NCBI RefSeq assembly: GCF_017303055.1
Contig: NZ_JAEKJT010000004.1
Span: 186,001 to 250,000, forward strand
From: Halomonas litopenaei
Lineage (GTDB): Bacteria; Pseudomonadota; Gammaproteobacteria; Pseudomonadales; Halomonadaceae
Reading direction: 5' to 3'
DNA: 64,000 bases
Part shown: positions 36,752 through 45,533 of the stretch, piece after piece
Layout of the letters: each line of letters starts with the position of its first letter
Numbering within the stretch: position 1 is the first letter of the stretch
Translations under genes and position numbers: made by a program
Notes under the pieces: model-generated
Databases searched by the model: none
What the model was told of the DNA's origin: nothing
What the model saw: only the letters and a program-made list of their open reading frames with translations

Positions 36752-37861
36752 ATGGAAAAGTGTGCTCCGCCCAAGCCTAGCGAGCGTGATGGCCCTCCCC
36801 TGGCTGCGCTCAAGCAGAGCTTGTCGAGGCACGGTTGGCCCCTGCCCCAGCCCCCTGCATGCACGGACTCACTGCTGCAACCGCTAGCCGATACCGGTCT
36901 GGCACATTGGCACGTTCGGCTGCCCCACGGCAGCGAAGACGGCGCCTGGCTGGCACGACTGCCCAAGCAGAGTCAGCTGGGTCTGGATGCCGCCAGCAAC
37001 CTCAACTACCAGGTGGCCTGCTTCACCCGGGCGCAAGCCAGTGGCCATACCCCAAGACTCAACGACTGGCTACCCTGCGACGAGCTGTTGCCCAGGGGTG
37101 GCCTGGTAGTGGAAGCCATTGACGGCCGTTCGGCCAGGTTACCCAGCGACCTGCCCGCCATGACCACCGCCCTGGCCAGCTTGCACAGCCTGCCGCTGCC
37201 TGCCCTTGAGCAACGATCACCGTTGCTATCACCTGCCGACCCCTGGCGGGATATGCTCGATGATGTGCGGGCCCAAGCCCGGCACCTGCCCGACGCCAAC
37301 CTGAGCCGCCACAGCCTGCCGCTGATCGAAAAGGCTCTGTCACAGCTGCCCTCGCAACTCCCCGTCGCCAATGCCGCCGTGAGCCTCATCAGCTTCGACG
37401 CCCACCCCGGCAATTTCCTGATCACGCCAGAGGGCCGGGCAGTGCTGGTGGATCTGGAAAAATGCCGCTACTCACTGCCCGGATTCGACCTCGCGCACAT
37501 GAGTCTGTATACCTCTACCACCTGGGACCTGCACAGTCGCGCGGTGCTGTTCATAGAAGATCTGGTGGCGCTCTACCAGCGCTGGCGGGCGCGCATGACC
37601 GAAAGCGGGCGCGACACGCATTGGCGCAACCTGATGGCCTGTCGCCATGCCATGTGGCTGTGGTCACTGACCTGGTGTGCCAAGTGGCGCGCGCAGCAGC
37701 ATCAGCAGATAGATCGTCGCCATCGCGGTGAAGACTGGTCCGCTCAGCTCAGCCAAGCCGCGCTGGTCGATCACGTGGCCGACCGCGTGGATCACTACCT
37801 GTCCGCCCCCATCATCCAACGAGTCACCGACGAGCTGGCGGAGCTGGCCGATGCGGGCTGA
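36752..37861 (+). CDS. Aminoglycoside phosphotransferase-fold kinase (thiamine/choline kinase-like)
   Basis: A 369-residue cytoplasmic kinase-like protein starting at 36752 (AAGGAA upstream). The APH catalytic loop is ISFDAHPGNFLITPEGRAVLVDLEKCRYSLPGFDLAHMSLYT, with the catalytic Asp in FDAHPGN and the metal Asp in VDLEK. A classical Gly-rich loop is not evident. ABC transporter genes of the Ynj type follow after 45 nt, so it may phosphorylate the imported compound. That substrate is unknown. Confidence 0.8.
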   Translation: MEKCAPPKPSERDGPPLAALKQSLSRHGWPLPQPPACTDSLLQPLADTGLAHWHVRLPHGSEDGAWLARLPKQSQLGLDAASNLNYQVACFTRAQASGHTPRLNDWLPCDELLPRGGLVVEAIDGRSARLPSDLPAMTTALASLHSLPLPALEQRSPLLSPADPWRDMLDDVRAQARHLPDANLSRHSLPLIEKALSQLPSQLPVANAAVSLISFDAHPGNFLITPEGRAVLVDLEKCRYSLPGFDLAHMSLYTSTTWDLHSRAVLFIEDLVALYQRWRARMTESGRDTHWRNLMACRHAMWLWSLTWCAKWRAQQHQQIDRRHRGEDWSAQLSQAALVDHVADRVDHYLSAPIIQRVTDELAELADAG

Positions 37862-37906
37862 CTCGACTCCAGCATTTTCGCCTGCTCATTGCACAAGGAT
37901 GCGATC

Positions 37907-39199
37907 ATGACCCGCTTTGCGTCACGCACACCCCTATCCGCCGTTGTCCGTCGACTCGCCGTCACCATGCTGGCGCTGGCTCCGGTCCAGGCCACTCTGG
38001 CCCAAGAGACTCAAGCACCAGGCACTCTTGCCCAGAGCTCACCGCCACCCCACCCGCTGCTCCAGCAAGACTGGAGCGACGTCGAGCAGCAGGCTGAGGG
38101 TCAGACCGTCTACTTCAACGCCTGGGGAGGCGATCCCAACGTCAATGGCTATCTCGATTGGGTGGCAGGTCAACTCGATCAGCGATACGACGTGGAGCTG
38201 GTGCACGTCAAGCTGGAGGACACTGCCGCCGCCGTATCCCGCGTGTTGGCGGAAAAGTCCGCAGGCAACGTCGACCAGGGAGCCATTGACCTCATCTGGA
38301 TCAATGGCGAGAACTTTTCTGCCATGAAGGAAAATGGGCTACTGCTGGGCCCCTTTGCCCAGCGCCTGCCCAACTTTGCGCTGACCTCCCCCGACGCGAA
38401 TCCCGAAATGACCACGGATTTCACCGTGCCGACTGACGGCTACGAGTCGCCTTGGGGAAAAGCACAACTGACGTTCTACTACGACAGTGACCGTGTCGAC
38501 TCCCCCCCGCAGTCTCTTGATGCACTGCTGCAATGGAGTCATCAACATCCAGGCCGCTTCACCTATCCGCTGGTCCCGGATTTCCATGGTTCCACGTTCC
38601 TCAAGCAGGCGCTTCTCGCATTGGTCGACGATCCCGCCGTGCTCTCCCGCCCAGCCAGCGAGGTTGATGCCGAGGCGGTCATGACGCCACTGTGGGACTA
38701 TCTCGATGCCTTGCACCCGCAGCTGTGGCGTCAGGGACGTGACTTCCCCGCCTCCGGGCCTGCCATGCGCAGCCTGATGGGTGATGGCGAGCTGTCACTG
38801 GCTTTCACCTTCAACCCGGCGGAACCCGCGGCGGCGGTCAGCTCCTACCAGCTGCCCCCTTCGATCCGCAGCTACGTGCTGGAAGGGGGCACCATTGGCA
38901 ACGTTCATTTCGTGACGATTCCGTTCAACGCCAGCCATGTGGCCGGCGCCATGGTCACCGCCAACTTCCTGCTGTCCCCGGAAGCTCAGGCGCGCAAGCA
39001 ACAGCTGGATGTGTGGGGCGACCCCACGGTCCTCGACCTCGAGCGTCTGGACAGCGACCAGCGGGATGCCCTGACGCCCATGGATGACCAGCCTGCGCGC
39101 CTGCCCGTTACTGAACTGCAAAACACCTTGCCTGAACCCCATCCGAGCTGGATGGAAGCCGTCGAGGCCGGCTGGCTGGAGCGATATGGCACGCGTTGA
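37907..39199 (+). CDS. ynjB: YnjB-type ABC transporter substrate-binding protein
   Basis: A 430-residue periplasmic binding protein starting at 37907 (AAGGATG upstream), with a Sec signal ending QATLA. The mature protein has VYFNAWGGDPNVNGYLDWVAGQL, DLIWINGENFSAMKENGLLLGPF and GNVHFVTIPFNASHVAGAMVTANFLLSPEAQ. All of these are typical of the COG4134 YnjB family. The ligand of YnjBCD is not firmly known; thiamine-like or phosphorylated compounds have been suggested. It overlaps the permease gene by 14 nt. Confidence 0.88.
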   Translation: MTRFASRTPLSAVVRRLAVTMLALAPVQATLAQETQAPGTLAQSSPPPHPLLQQDWSDVEQQAEGQTVYFNAWGGDPNVNGYLDWVAGQLDQRYDVELVHVKLEDTAAAVSRVLAEKSAGNVDQGAIDLIWINGENFSAMKENGLLLGPFAQRLPNFALTSPDANPEMTTDFTVPTDGYESPWGKAQLTFYYDSDRVDSPPQSLDALLQWSHQHPGRFTYPLVPDFHGSTFLKQALLALVDDPAVLSRPASEVDAEAVMTPLWDYLDALHPQLWRQGRDFPASGPAMRSLMGDGELSLAFTFNPAEPAAAVSSYQLPPSIRSYVLEGGTIGNVHFVTIPFNASHVAGAMVTANFLLSPEAQARKQQLDVWGDPTVLDLERLDSDQRDALTPMDDQPARLPVTELQNTLPEPHPSWMEAVEAGWLERYGTR

Positions 39200-40913
39200 C
39201 CAGCGTATCCTGGCCGCCGACTCCTGGTTTGTGAGATTGACACGCTGGGCGCCTTTGCTCACCGTGTTACTGCTTGTCGTGCCGGTCATGGTGGGCGTTG
39301 CTGGCGTCACGGCGCCAGCCTTTGGCTGGCTGCCTGCGCTGGGCGGGGAAAGCCTCAGCCTGGCGCCCTGGGTCGCGCTGTGGCACACCCCAGGCCTGGG
39401 CGAGATGATCACGATGAGCCTTTCCACGGGCTTGATCAGCACGGCGGTGGCGCTGGTCATCGTCATCCTGTTTCTCGGGGCCTTCGCCGACAGCGCGGCC
39501 TTTGTCTGGCTCAAGCGCCTGCTATCACCACTGCTGGCCGTGCCTCACGCGGCAGCGGCCATTGGCCTGGCCTTTCTGCTCGCCCCATCGGGACTGGCCA
39601 TGCGGCTCGTTTCGCCCGGTCTGAGCGGTCAAAAGGTACCGCCGGACTACCTGTTCCCCGGTGATCCTCACGGCATTGCCCTGATCGCTGGGCTGGTGGT
39701 CAAGGAAGTCCCCTTCCTGCTGCTGATGAGCCTGGCGGCGTTGCCTCAATGCCAGGCCCATCACCGCCGCCATCTGGCCCTGTCGCTGGGCTACTCTCCC
39801 GTCACCGCTTTTCTCAAGGGCGTCTTGCCGAGCCTGTATCCATTGATCCGGTTGCCGGTCTATGCGGTGATCGCCTTTGCTTCGTCCAACGTCGATGTCG
39901 CCATGATTCTGGGCCCTTCGACTCCGCCACCCCTGGCCGTCAGCGTTGTCCGCTGGCTAGGGGACCCGGACCTTTCCATGCGTTTCATGGCATCCGCGGC
40001 AGCGCTCACCCAGCTGGCGGTCACGCTGATGGCGCTCGGCATATGGTGGTGCATCGAGCACGCTATTCGCCTGCTGGCCACACCCTGCTTGACCGATGGT
40101 CAGCGCCACCTTGGCCAGCGTTTGGGAGTGGTGCTTGGCGGTGGACTGACCTGGCTCAGTGCGGGCCTGCTGTGTGCCAGCTTGCTGGGGCTGGTGCTGT
40201 GGTCTCTGGCCGCCTACTGGCCGTTTCCTGCCAGCTGGCCAACCCCGCTGACCCTGGCCAACTGGCGCGCTGCACTGCCGGGACTCCTGCCCGCTGCAGG
40301 TACTACGCTGGCCCTGGCAGTGGCTGCAACCCTACTGTCGACGATACTGGTCGTTGGCTGCCTCGAAAGCGAATCCCTGCATCAGCGCAGCATGGGCAAG
40401 GGCGCCACCCTGGTGCTCTACCTGCCACTGCTGGTACCGCCCGTGGCCTTTCTCTACGGCCTCGTTCAGCTCCAGGCTCAGCTGTTTCTGATGCCAGGAT
40501 TTGTCCTGGTCGTGGTCGGCCACAGCCTGTTCGTATTGCCATATGTGTTTCTGTCCCTGGCCGAGAGCTACCGCCGCCTGGATCCCCGCTGGAGCCAGGT
40601 CGCTGCCAGCCTTGGCAAGAGCCACGCCAGCATCTTCCTGAGGGTACGCTTGCCCCTGCTGCTCGCGCCGATGGCGACCGCCATGGCGGTGGGTCTGGCC
40701 GTCAGCATCGGCCAGTACCTGCCGACCTTGCTGTTGGGCGCGGGCAGACTGACCACGCTGACCACGGAGGCGGTTTCTCTGGCGTCCGGCGGCGACCGCC
40801 GGCTGACCGCTATCTATGCCCTGGCTCAATTGGCACTACCCGCCATTGGCTTTGCCTTGGCCATTGGCCTGCCTCGTCTGTTGCATCGACGGCGGCGAGC
40901 CCTGTTGACCTGA
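39186..40913 (+). CDS. ynjC: YnjC-type ABC transporter permease (two fused permease units)
   Basis: A 575-residue inner-membrane protein with about twelve hydrophobic segments in two permease units. The loops are LALSLGYSPVTAFLKGVLPSLYPLIRLP in the first half and QVAASLGKSHASIFLRVRLPLLLAP in the second. Both are EAA-type contacts with the ATPase. The start is 39186, within the end of ynjB. Confidence 0.88.
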   Translation: MARVDQRILAADSWFVRLTRWAPLLTVLLLVVPVMVGVAGVTAPAFGWLPALGGESLSLAPWVALWHTPGLGEMITMSLSTGLISTAVALVIVILFLGAFADSAAFVWLKRLLSPLLAVPHAAAAIGLAFLLAPSGLAMRLVSPGLSGQKVPPDYLFPGDPHGIALIAGLVVKEVPFLLLMSLAALPQCQAHHRRHLALSLGYSPVTAFLKGVLPSLYPLIRLPVYAVIAFASSNVDVAMILGPSTPPPLAVSVVRWLGDPDLSMRFMASAAALTQLAVTLMALGIWWCIEHAIRLLATPCLTDGQRHLGQRLGVVLGGGLTWLSAGLLCASLLGLVLWSLAAYWPFPASWPTPLTLANWRAALPGLLPAAGTTLALAVAATLLSTILVVGCLESESLHQRSMGKGATLVLYLPLLVPPVAFLYGLVQLQAQLFLMPGFVLVVVGHSLFVLPYVFLSLAESYRRLDPRWSQVAASLGKSHASIFLRVRLPLLLAPMATAMAVGLAVSIGQYLPTLLLGAGRLTTLTTEAVSLASGGDRRLTAIYALAQLALPAIGFALAIGLPRLLHRRRRALLT

Positions 40914-40937
40914 CTCCACACAACCCGCGAGACCGCT

Positions 40938-41657
40938 ATGCCCGAACTACGAGACACCGCTGGTACGTCGCGCCGCCCGTTGATCTTTGACGGCGTCAGC
41001 ATCAGCCTGCAGGAGACACCGCTCGTCTCTCTGTCGGCGCGCATCGACGCCGGAGAGGTCGTCAGCGTGATGGGGCCTTCTGGTGTGGGAAAGTCCACCC
41101 TGCTGGCGTTTGCCGCGGGCTTCCTCGCTCCGGCCTTTCACGCCAGCGGGGACGTTCGCCTGGGCGATCAGTCGATCACGTCACTGCCGACGTCCGCTCG
41201 TCGACTTGGCTTGCTGTTTCAGGATGCCCTGCTCTTTCCCCACCTTAGCGTTGCTGGCAATCTCGCCTTTGGCATGCCTCCGTCTCGACATCGCCGCCAG
41301 CGCCGAGAGGTCATCGATCAAGCCCTGTCGGACATCGGCCTGGAAGGTTTCGGCGAGCGCGACCCCGCCACCCTCTCGGGGGGCCAGCGTGCTCGCGTCG
41401 CCCTGATGCGTACGCTGCTGTCGCGCCCCCAGGCCATGCTACTGGACGAGCCATTCTCGAAGCTGGATGCCACCCTGCGCCAGGAGATGCGCGAACTGGT
41501 CTTTGGCCGCATACGGGAATACGGACTGCCTGCACTGCTGGTCACCCACGACCGGGCCGACGCCGAGGCCGCCGCAGGACCGATCATTGAGCTGTCGAGT
41601 GCCAGCACGGGACAGACCACCAGCACATGGCGGAGCGCACAGCATGCCCGACGCTGA
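40938..41657 (+). CDS. ynjD: YnjD-type ABC transporter ATP-binding protein
   Basis: A 239-residue ATPase with Walker A GPSGVGKST near residue 51, LLFQDALLFPHLSV as Q-loop region, signature LSGGQRARVALMRTLL, Walker B AMLLDEPFSKLD and switch His in LLVTHDRADAEA. It follows ynjC by 24 nt and overlaps the next gene by 14 nt. Confidence 0.9.
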   Translation: MPELRDTAGTSRRPLIFDGVSISLQETPLVSLSARIDAGEVVSVMGPSGVGKSTLLAFAAGFLAPAFHASGDVRLGDQSITSLPTSARRLGLLFQDALLFPHLSVAGNLAFGMPPSRHRRQRREVIDQALSDIGLEGFGERDPATLSGGQRARVALMRTLLSRPQAMLLDEPFSKLDATLRQEMRELVFGRIREYGLPALLVTHDRADAEAAAGPIIELSSASTGQTTSTWRSAQHARR

Positions 41658-42351
41658 GGCACTTGCCACGACGCCGCAACTCACCGTCATCATCCCCACC
41701 CTGAATGAGGCCAACATCATCACCGCTAGCCTTGACCGACTGGATGGCTGGCGCCGCGCAGGGGCCGAGATCATCGTCGTCGATGGTGGCAGCAGCGATG
41801 GCACCTGTGCGCTGGCGACATCACGTGCAGACCGGGTGATCTCCGCCGCTGCGGGGCGAGCCCGGCAGATGAACGCAGGCGCCGCCTCGGCTCGCTCGCC
41901 GGTACTTCTGTTTCTCCACGCGGACACTCAATTGCCGCCCGACGCCATGCCAGCGGTGTTGAAGGCCGTTGAAGCCCGTGTCTGGGGGCGCTTTGACGTT
42001 CGCATACGCGGCCACTCGTCGATGCTGCCGATAGTGGCCGCCTGCATGAACCTGCGCTCGCGACTGACGGGCATCGCCACCGGAGATCAGGCCCTGTTCA
42101 TGCAACGCGCCACCTTTGTCGACCTGGGCGGCTTCCCGGACCAGCCCCTCATGGAAGACATCGAAATGTCCAGGCGACTCAAGCGTTCCTCTCGTCCCGC
42201 TTGCCTCAGGCTAAAAGCCACCACCGACGGGCGTCGCTGGGAAAAAAGAGGCCTCGCTGCGACGATCTGGCTGATGTGGCGGCTGCGCTTTCGCTACTGG
42301 CGTGGTGCCAGTGCTGTAGATCTCGCCAAGGAGTATCACCATGTGCGATGA
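41644..42351 (+). CDS. Small family 2 glycosyltransferase (TIGR04283-like)
   Basis: A 235-residue GT-A glycosyltransferase starting at 41644, inside the end of ynjD. Motifs are LTVIIPTLNEANIITASLDRL, IIVVDGGSSDGTCALA, GRARQMNAGAASARSPVLLFLHADTQLP (DxD-like) and QALFMQRATFVDLGGFPDQPLMEDIEMSRRLK. It matches the 'rSAM/selenodomain-associated transferase 2' group. It usually pairs with the type found next. The acceptor is unknown; no membrane segment is present. Confidence 0.85.
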   Translation: MPDAEALATTPQLTVIIPTLNEANIITASLDRLDGWRRAGAEIIVVDGGSSDGTCALATSRADRVISAAAGRARQMNAGAASARSPVLLFLHADTQLPPDAMPAVLKAVEARVWGRFDVRIRGHSSMLPIVAACMNLRSRLTGIATGDQALFMQRATFVDLGGFPDQPLMEDIEMSRRLKRSSRPACLRLKATTDGRRWEKRGLAATIWLMWRLRFRYWRGASAVDLAKEYHHVR

Positions 42352-43009
42352 CAGCGCGCACTGTCAGGGGCCGGGCACCACCGATGGCGACCTGCCTGTC
42401 ATCTCGATTCTGGCCAAGGCCCCACTGGCAGGACTGGCCAAGACACGCATGATCCCTGCACTAGGCCCAGAGGGGGCGGCGCGCCTCCAGCATCGATTGA
42501 TCGAGCACACGTTGAAAGTGGCACTGGAGGCGACTTCTGCAAGTCGGATTACCCTATGGACAGCACTGGATCATCAACATCCCTGCTTTTTGCAGGCGCA
42601 GGATCGCTACGGTGTTCGCCTTGCCCGCCAGCCCGACGGCGACCTGGGAGCGAGGATGTATGCGGCACTGGCCGCGACTGACGCCCCAAGCCTATTAATC
42701 GGCACAGATTGCCCGTTAATGGATAAGAAATTACTGAAAACTTGTCAGAAACGACTCAAACAGGTAGACAGCGTCTTTCTTCCCGCGGAGGACGGCGGCT
42801 ATGCTCTGGTTGGAGTTCGCCGACATGACCCACGGCTCTTTGAGGGAGTCGACTGGGGCACGTCCGGGGTCATGTCCCAGACGCGTGCACGTCTGGCGGA
42901 GCTTTCTTGGACATTTGAGTGTCCAAGCACGGTCTGGGATCTGGATACCCCCCAGGACCTGGCTCGACTAGCCGACATGGAAGCCCTCTCGCTGGAGATT
43001 ATGCCGTGA
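42341..43009 (+). CDS. CofC/nucleotidyltransferase-like protein (TIGR04282-like)
   Basis: A 222-residue GT-A-fold protein starting at 42341 (AAGGAG upstream), overlapping the previous gene by 11 nt. Motifs are ISILAKAPLAGLAKTRMIPALG, LARQPDGDLGARMYAAL, LLIGTDCPLM, FLPAEDGGYALVGVR and FEGVDWGTSGVMSQTRARL. These match the 'rSAM/selenodomain-associated transferase 1' family. The two transferases probably act on one product. Its stop overlaps the GTG start of the sigma factor. A locally AT-richer stretch lies at 42680-42760. Confidence 0.85.
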   Translation: MCDDSAHCQGPGTTDGDLPVISILAKAPLAGLAKTRMIPALGPEGAARLQHRLIEHTLKVALEATSASRITLWTALDHQHPCFLQAQDRYGVRLARQPDGDLGARMYAALAATDAPSLLIGTDCPLMDKKLLKTCQKRLKQVDSVFLPAEDGGYALVGVRRHDPRLFEGVDWGTSGVMSQTRARLAELSWTFECPSTVWDLDTPQDLARLADMEALSLEIMP

Positions 43010-43587
43010 CCGAAGACACCCTCACTGACCGCCACAAGAAGCTTGCCGCGGTTCGCCCTCGCTTGCTGTCCTTTGCACGCATGCACCTGCGCGACCATGC
43101 CGCCGCCGAGGATGCGGTGCAGGAAGCGATGATTGCCGCCATCGAGAAAAACGACAGCTTTTCAGGTCGCTCCGGCTATGAGACCTGGGTCTTCGGCATC
43201 CTCAAGTACAAGCTGCTGGATCAGATGCGCCAGCAGAAACGTCACGGTCGCTGGGAACCCTTTGACGAAGAAACGACGGATGATGCCATTGATCGCATGT
43301 TCCAGCAGGACGGGCATTGGACTCACGAGGCCAAGCCCCAGGCTTGGGACACCCCAGAGCAGGCATTCGAAAACGAACATTTCTGGAAAGTATTTGACGC
43401 CTGTATGCTGGGCCTTCCTGACAACGTGGCACGGGTATTCACTCTGCGCGAATTAATGGGCCTTTCTACCGAAGATATCTGTAAGGAAGTGGGCATCAAA
43501 GAAAACAACGCATGGGTGATCCTGCACCGGGCTCGCCTCAAGCTTCGCGCTTGTATTGAAAAAGGTTGGAAGGAGGATGCGGCATGA
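43006..43587 (+). CDS. ECF-type RNA polymerase sigma factor
   Basis: A 193-residue sigma factor starting at a GTG (43006) with GGAG 9 nt upstream. Region 2 is LLSFARMHLRDHAAAEDAVQEAMIAAIEKNDSF and SGYETWVFGILKYKLLDQMRQ. Region 4 is LPDNVARVFTLRELMGLSTEDICKEVGIKENNAWVILHRARLKLR. An acidic and aromatic linker (about 90-125) is longer than in RpoE and fits the TIGR02943-type group. It overlaps its zinc-finger partner by 4 nt. Its regulon is unknown. Confidence 0.9.
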   Translation: MTEDTLTDRHKKLAAVRPRLLSFARMHLRDHAAAEDAVQEAMIAAIEKNDSFSGRSGYETWVFGILKYKLLDQMRQQKRHGRWEPFDEETTDDAIDRMFQQDGHWTHEAKPQAWDTPEQAFENEHFWKVFDACMLGLPDNVARVFTLRELMGLSTEDICKEVGIKENNAWVILHRARLKLRACIEKGWKEDAA

Positions 43588-43853
43588 TGATGTGCAAGGC
43601 CGCTACCAAGCTGATGTCAAAGCAGCTGGATGCGCCCCTGACGACGCGAGAGAAGCTCTCGCTTCGTTTTCACCTGATGCTCTGCTCGGTCTGCCGTCGA
43701 TGTGACAAGCAATTCGAGATGTTAAGAAAGGCGGGACGAGCCTATGGGGGGGCCTCCGCTGACAAGGCTGAACACCACTGCATGGCTAGCGAAGAGGACA
43801 TGAAGAAGGTTCAGGAAGCGATTGCCCAGGCGGAAGAACGCCGCCAGGGATAA
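43584..43853 (+). CDS. Zinc-finger anti-sigma factor-like protein
   Basis: An 89-residue soluble protein starting at 43584 (AGGAGG upstream). It has the ZAS-type motif FHLMLCSVCRRC (H-x3-C-x2-C) after MMCKAATKLMSKQLDAPLTTREKLSLR. There is no membrane segment, so it would be a cytoplasmic anti-sigma factor, plausibly thiol- or metal-sensitive, for the overlapping ECF gene. Confidence 0.85.
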   Translation: MMMCKAATKLMSKQLDAPLTTREKLSLRFHLMLCSVCRRCDKQFEMLRKAGRAYGGASADKAEHHCMASEEDMKKVQEAIAQAEERRQG

Positions 43854-43890
43854 ACGCCAGCCTATCCCCCGGCGGATCGCGTAGCGCTCG

Positions 43891-43950
43891 AGCTTCGACG
43901 GCTACAGCGAAAGCTTCGATGAACTACAGCAGAAGCTTCGACGACTACGG
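43891..43950. repeat. 21/22-bp tandem repeat, three units
   Basis: Units begin at 43891, 43912 and 43934 with the shared core AGCTTCGAYG..CTAC. The array lies in the 242-nt gap after the anti-sigma gene, which holds nothing else recognisable. Confidence 0.6.
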
Positions 43951-44095
43951 TATCAGCCCCGTTTGTCACACTCTTGTGAACCCCGCCTACAGGCTATCTC
44001 TCCTACCTGCTACCGAGACAGCCTGACGGCGGTATTCCGCATCACGCGTGCCTCCAGCAACCAACCGCACGGATCTGCGCGCCGGCGACTGCTGG

Positions 44096-44584
44096 CTAGT
44101 CACCCGCCGCTTCCTGTGCCAGTCCCGACAAGGCTTCTGCGATCTGGTCGATGGGCAGTTCACAGTCACCTAGCCCATGCCGCTTTGCCAGGTAATGCGG
44201 GTCATTCCACTCGAGCACCAGGTGGTCGTCCTGCTGGCGAACCACCATTTTCTGGGGCAGATCCAGTGCCGTGCTGCCGTGACACTGCATCAGGCGTGTC
44301 CCTACCTCGGGCTTACCGAAGATGTAAGTGCGCGTCGGCGGCAGTTCAAGGCCTACACCCTCCGCATTGGCCTGGTGGTCTACCATCGCCATCAAGCCCA
44401 TGCCACGCTTCTCCAGACCCTGCCTGAAGCGCGCATCGACCTCTTCTACGCTGTCCTGTGACGTCAGGCTGGCCACACCCGACTCATCGATCTGGGGCTC
44501 TGCCGCTACACTTCCTGATCCGGCCAATACCAGACCCATGATCAGGCCCCCGACCCACTTCCTGCTGTAGTGACGCTGCCTCAT
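44096..44584 (-). CDS. Secreted DUF302 domain protein
   Basis: A 162-residue exported protein starting at 44584 (AAGGAAAC upstream; an open extension to 44716 crosses a repeat array and is not signal-like). The signal runs to GSGSVAA. The DUF302 domain covers about 50-150 with MAMVDHQANAEGVGLELPPTRTYIFGKPEVGTRLMQ, LDLPQKMVVRQQDD and LEWNDPHYLAKRHGL. The family function is not established. It is divergent from the DUF3047 gene. Confidence 0.85.
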   Translation of the reverse strand: MRQRHYSRKWVGGLIMGLVLAGSGSVAAEPQIDESGVASLTSQDSVEEVDARFRQGLEKRGMGLMAMVDHQANAEGVGLELPPTRTYIFGKPEVGTRLMQCHGSTALDLPQKMVVRQQDDHLVLEWNDPHYLAKRHGLGDCELPIDQIAEALSGLAQEAAGD

Positions 44585-44636
44585 ACGATGGTTTCCTTGT
44601 TCAACGAGTGACACTGTGAGCTTGCCCATTGCCAGC

Positions 44637-44696
44637 GTGGACGACGCAAGCTTGAACAACGCAAGCATGGACGAGGTAAGCATGGACAAAATAAGT
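44637..44696. repeat. 15-bp tandem repeat, four units
   Basis: Units begin at 44637, 44652, 44667 and 44682 (pattern RTGGACRACGCAAGC, last unit diverged). The array lies in the 266-nt gap between the divergent DUF302 and DUF3047 genes, so it could affect promoter spacing. Confidence 0.7.
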
Positions 44697-44850
44697 GCCG
44701 CCCGACAAGTCGACATATGCCAATGACGCTGCGTGGTCGTGTAAGGATCGCGGAGTGCCTACCGACTCTGCAAAGCCTACCAACACTGCAGAGAAAGTAG
44801 GCTTTTGGCCAGCCATGTTTGCCCTACCGTCGCTATGGAGCCCGCCATCT

Positions 44851-45522
44851 ATGCCTATGTCCCACCACCGTGCCTCTATCACGCTGCTATTGACCGCCTG
44901 TGGCGCCCTCTCGTTCGCTTCGACGCTCCAGGCGGCAAGCTTTTCGCCCCAGGTCTTGCTCTCCTGGCCAACCCGATCCTTCGAAGGCGAGACGGCGTAT
45001 CGCGTAACAGCGCTAGAGGGCACCCAGGCACTTGAAGCACGTGCCAGAGGACAGGCGTCGGCCAAGTACCTGGAGCGTGAGATCGACCTGAAGGAGACAC
45101 CTTATCTGCGCTGGTGCTGGCGCGTCTCGGGGGTCTATGCCAACGTCAATGAGCGCAGCAAGGCAGGCGACGACTACCCTGCCCGCGTCTATGTCGCCAG
45201 AAAGACCGGACTGCTTCCCTGGCAGGTAGAGTCGGTCAACTACGTGTGGTCATCGAACCAGCCCCGTGGTAACAGTTGGCCCAATGCCTTTACCGATAGA
45301 GCCATCCTGCTGGCCTTGCAGGGCGGTGACGAGAAGGTGGGTCAATGGGTGGCAGAAGTCCGCGACGTGGCCGCCGACTATCGCAGGCTGTTCGGCACTC
45401 AGCCCGACAGTATCGATGGGCTTGCCCTGATGAGCGATGGCGACAACGCAGGCGGTGATGCCACCGCCTGGTTTACTGGCCTTGAAATGAGCGCCTCGGC
45501 CTCACCGCCCAGCTGTCCGTAG
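44851..45522 (+). CDS. Secreted DUF3047 family protein
   Basis: A 223-residue exported protein; the start is ATG 44851 or 44857. The signal is ASITLLLTACGALSFASTLQA. DUF3047 motifs are EREIDLKETPYLRWCWRVSGVYANVNERSKAGDDYPARVYV, WSSNQPRGNSWPNAF and the C-terminal DSIDGLALMSDGDNAGGDATAWFTGLEMS. The function of the family is unknown. It ends 11 nt before the convergent purU stop. Confidence 0.85.
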   Translation: MPMSHHRASITLLLTACGALSFASTLQAASFSPQVLLSWPTRSFEGETAYRVTALEGTQALEARARGQASAKYLEREIDLKETPYLRWCWRVSGVYANVNERSKAGDDYPARVYVARKTGLLPWQVESVNYVWSSNQPRGNSWPNAFTDRAILLALQGGDEKVGQWVAEVRDVAADYRRLFGTQPDSIDGLALMSDGDNAGGDATAWFTGLEMSASASPPSCP

Positions 45523-45533
45523 AACAGCATTTA

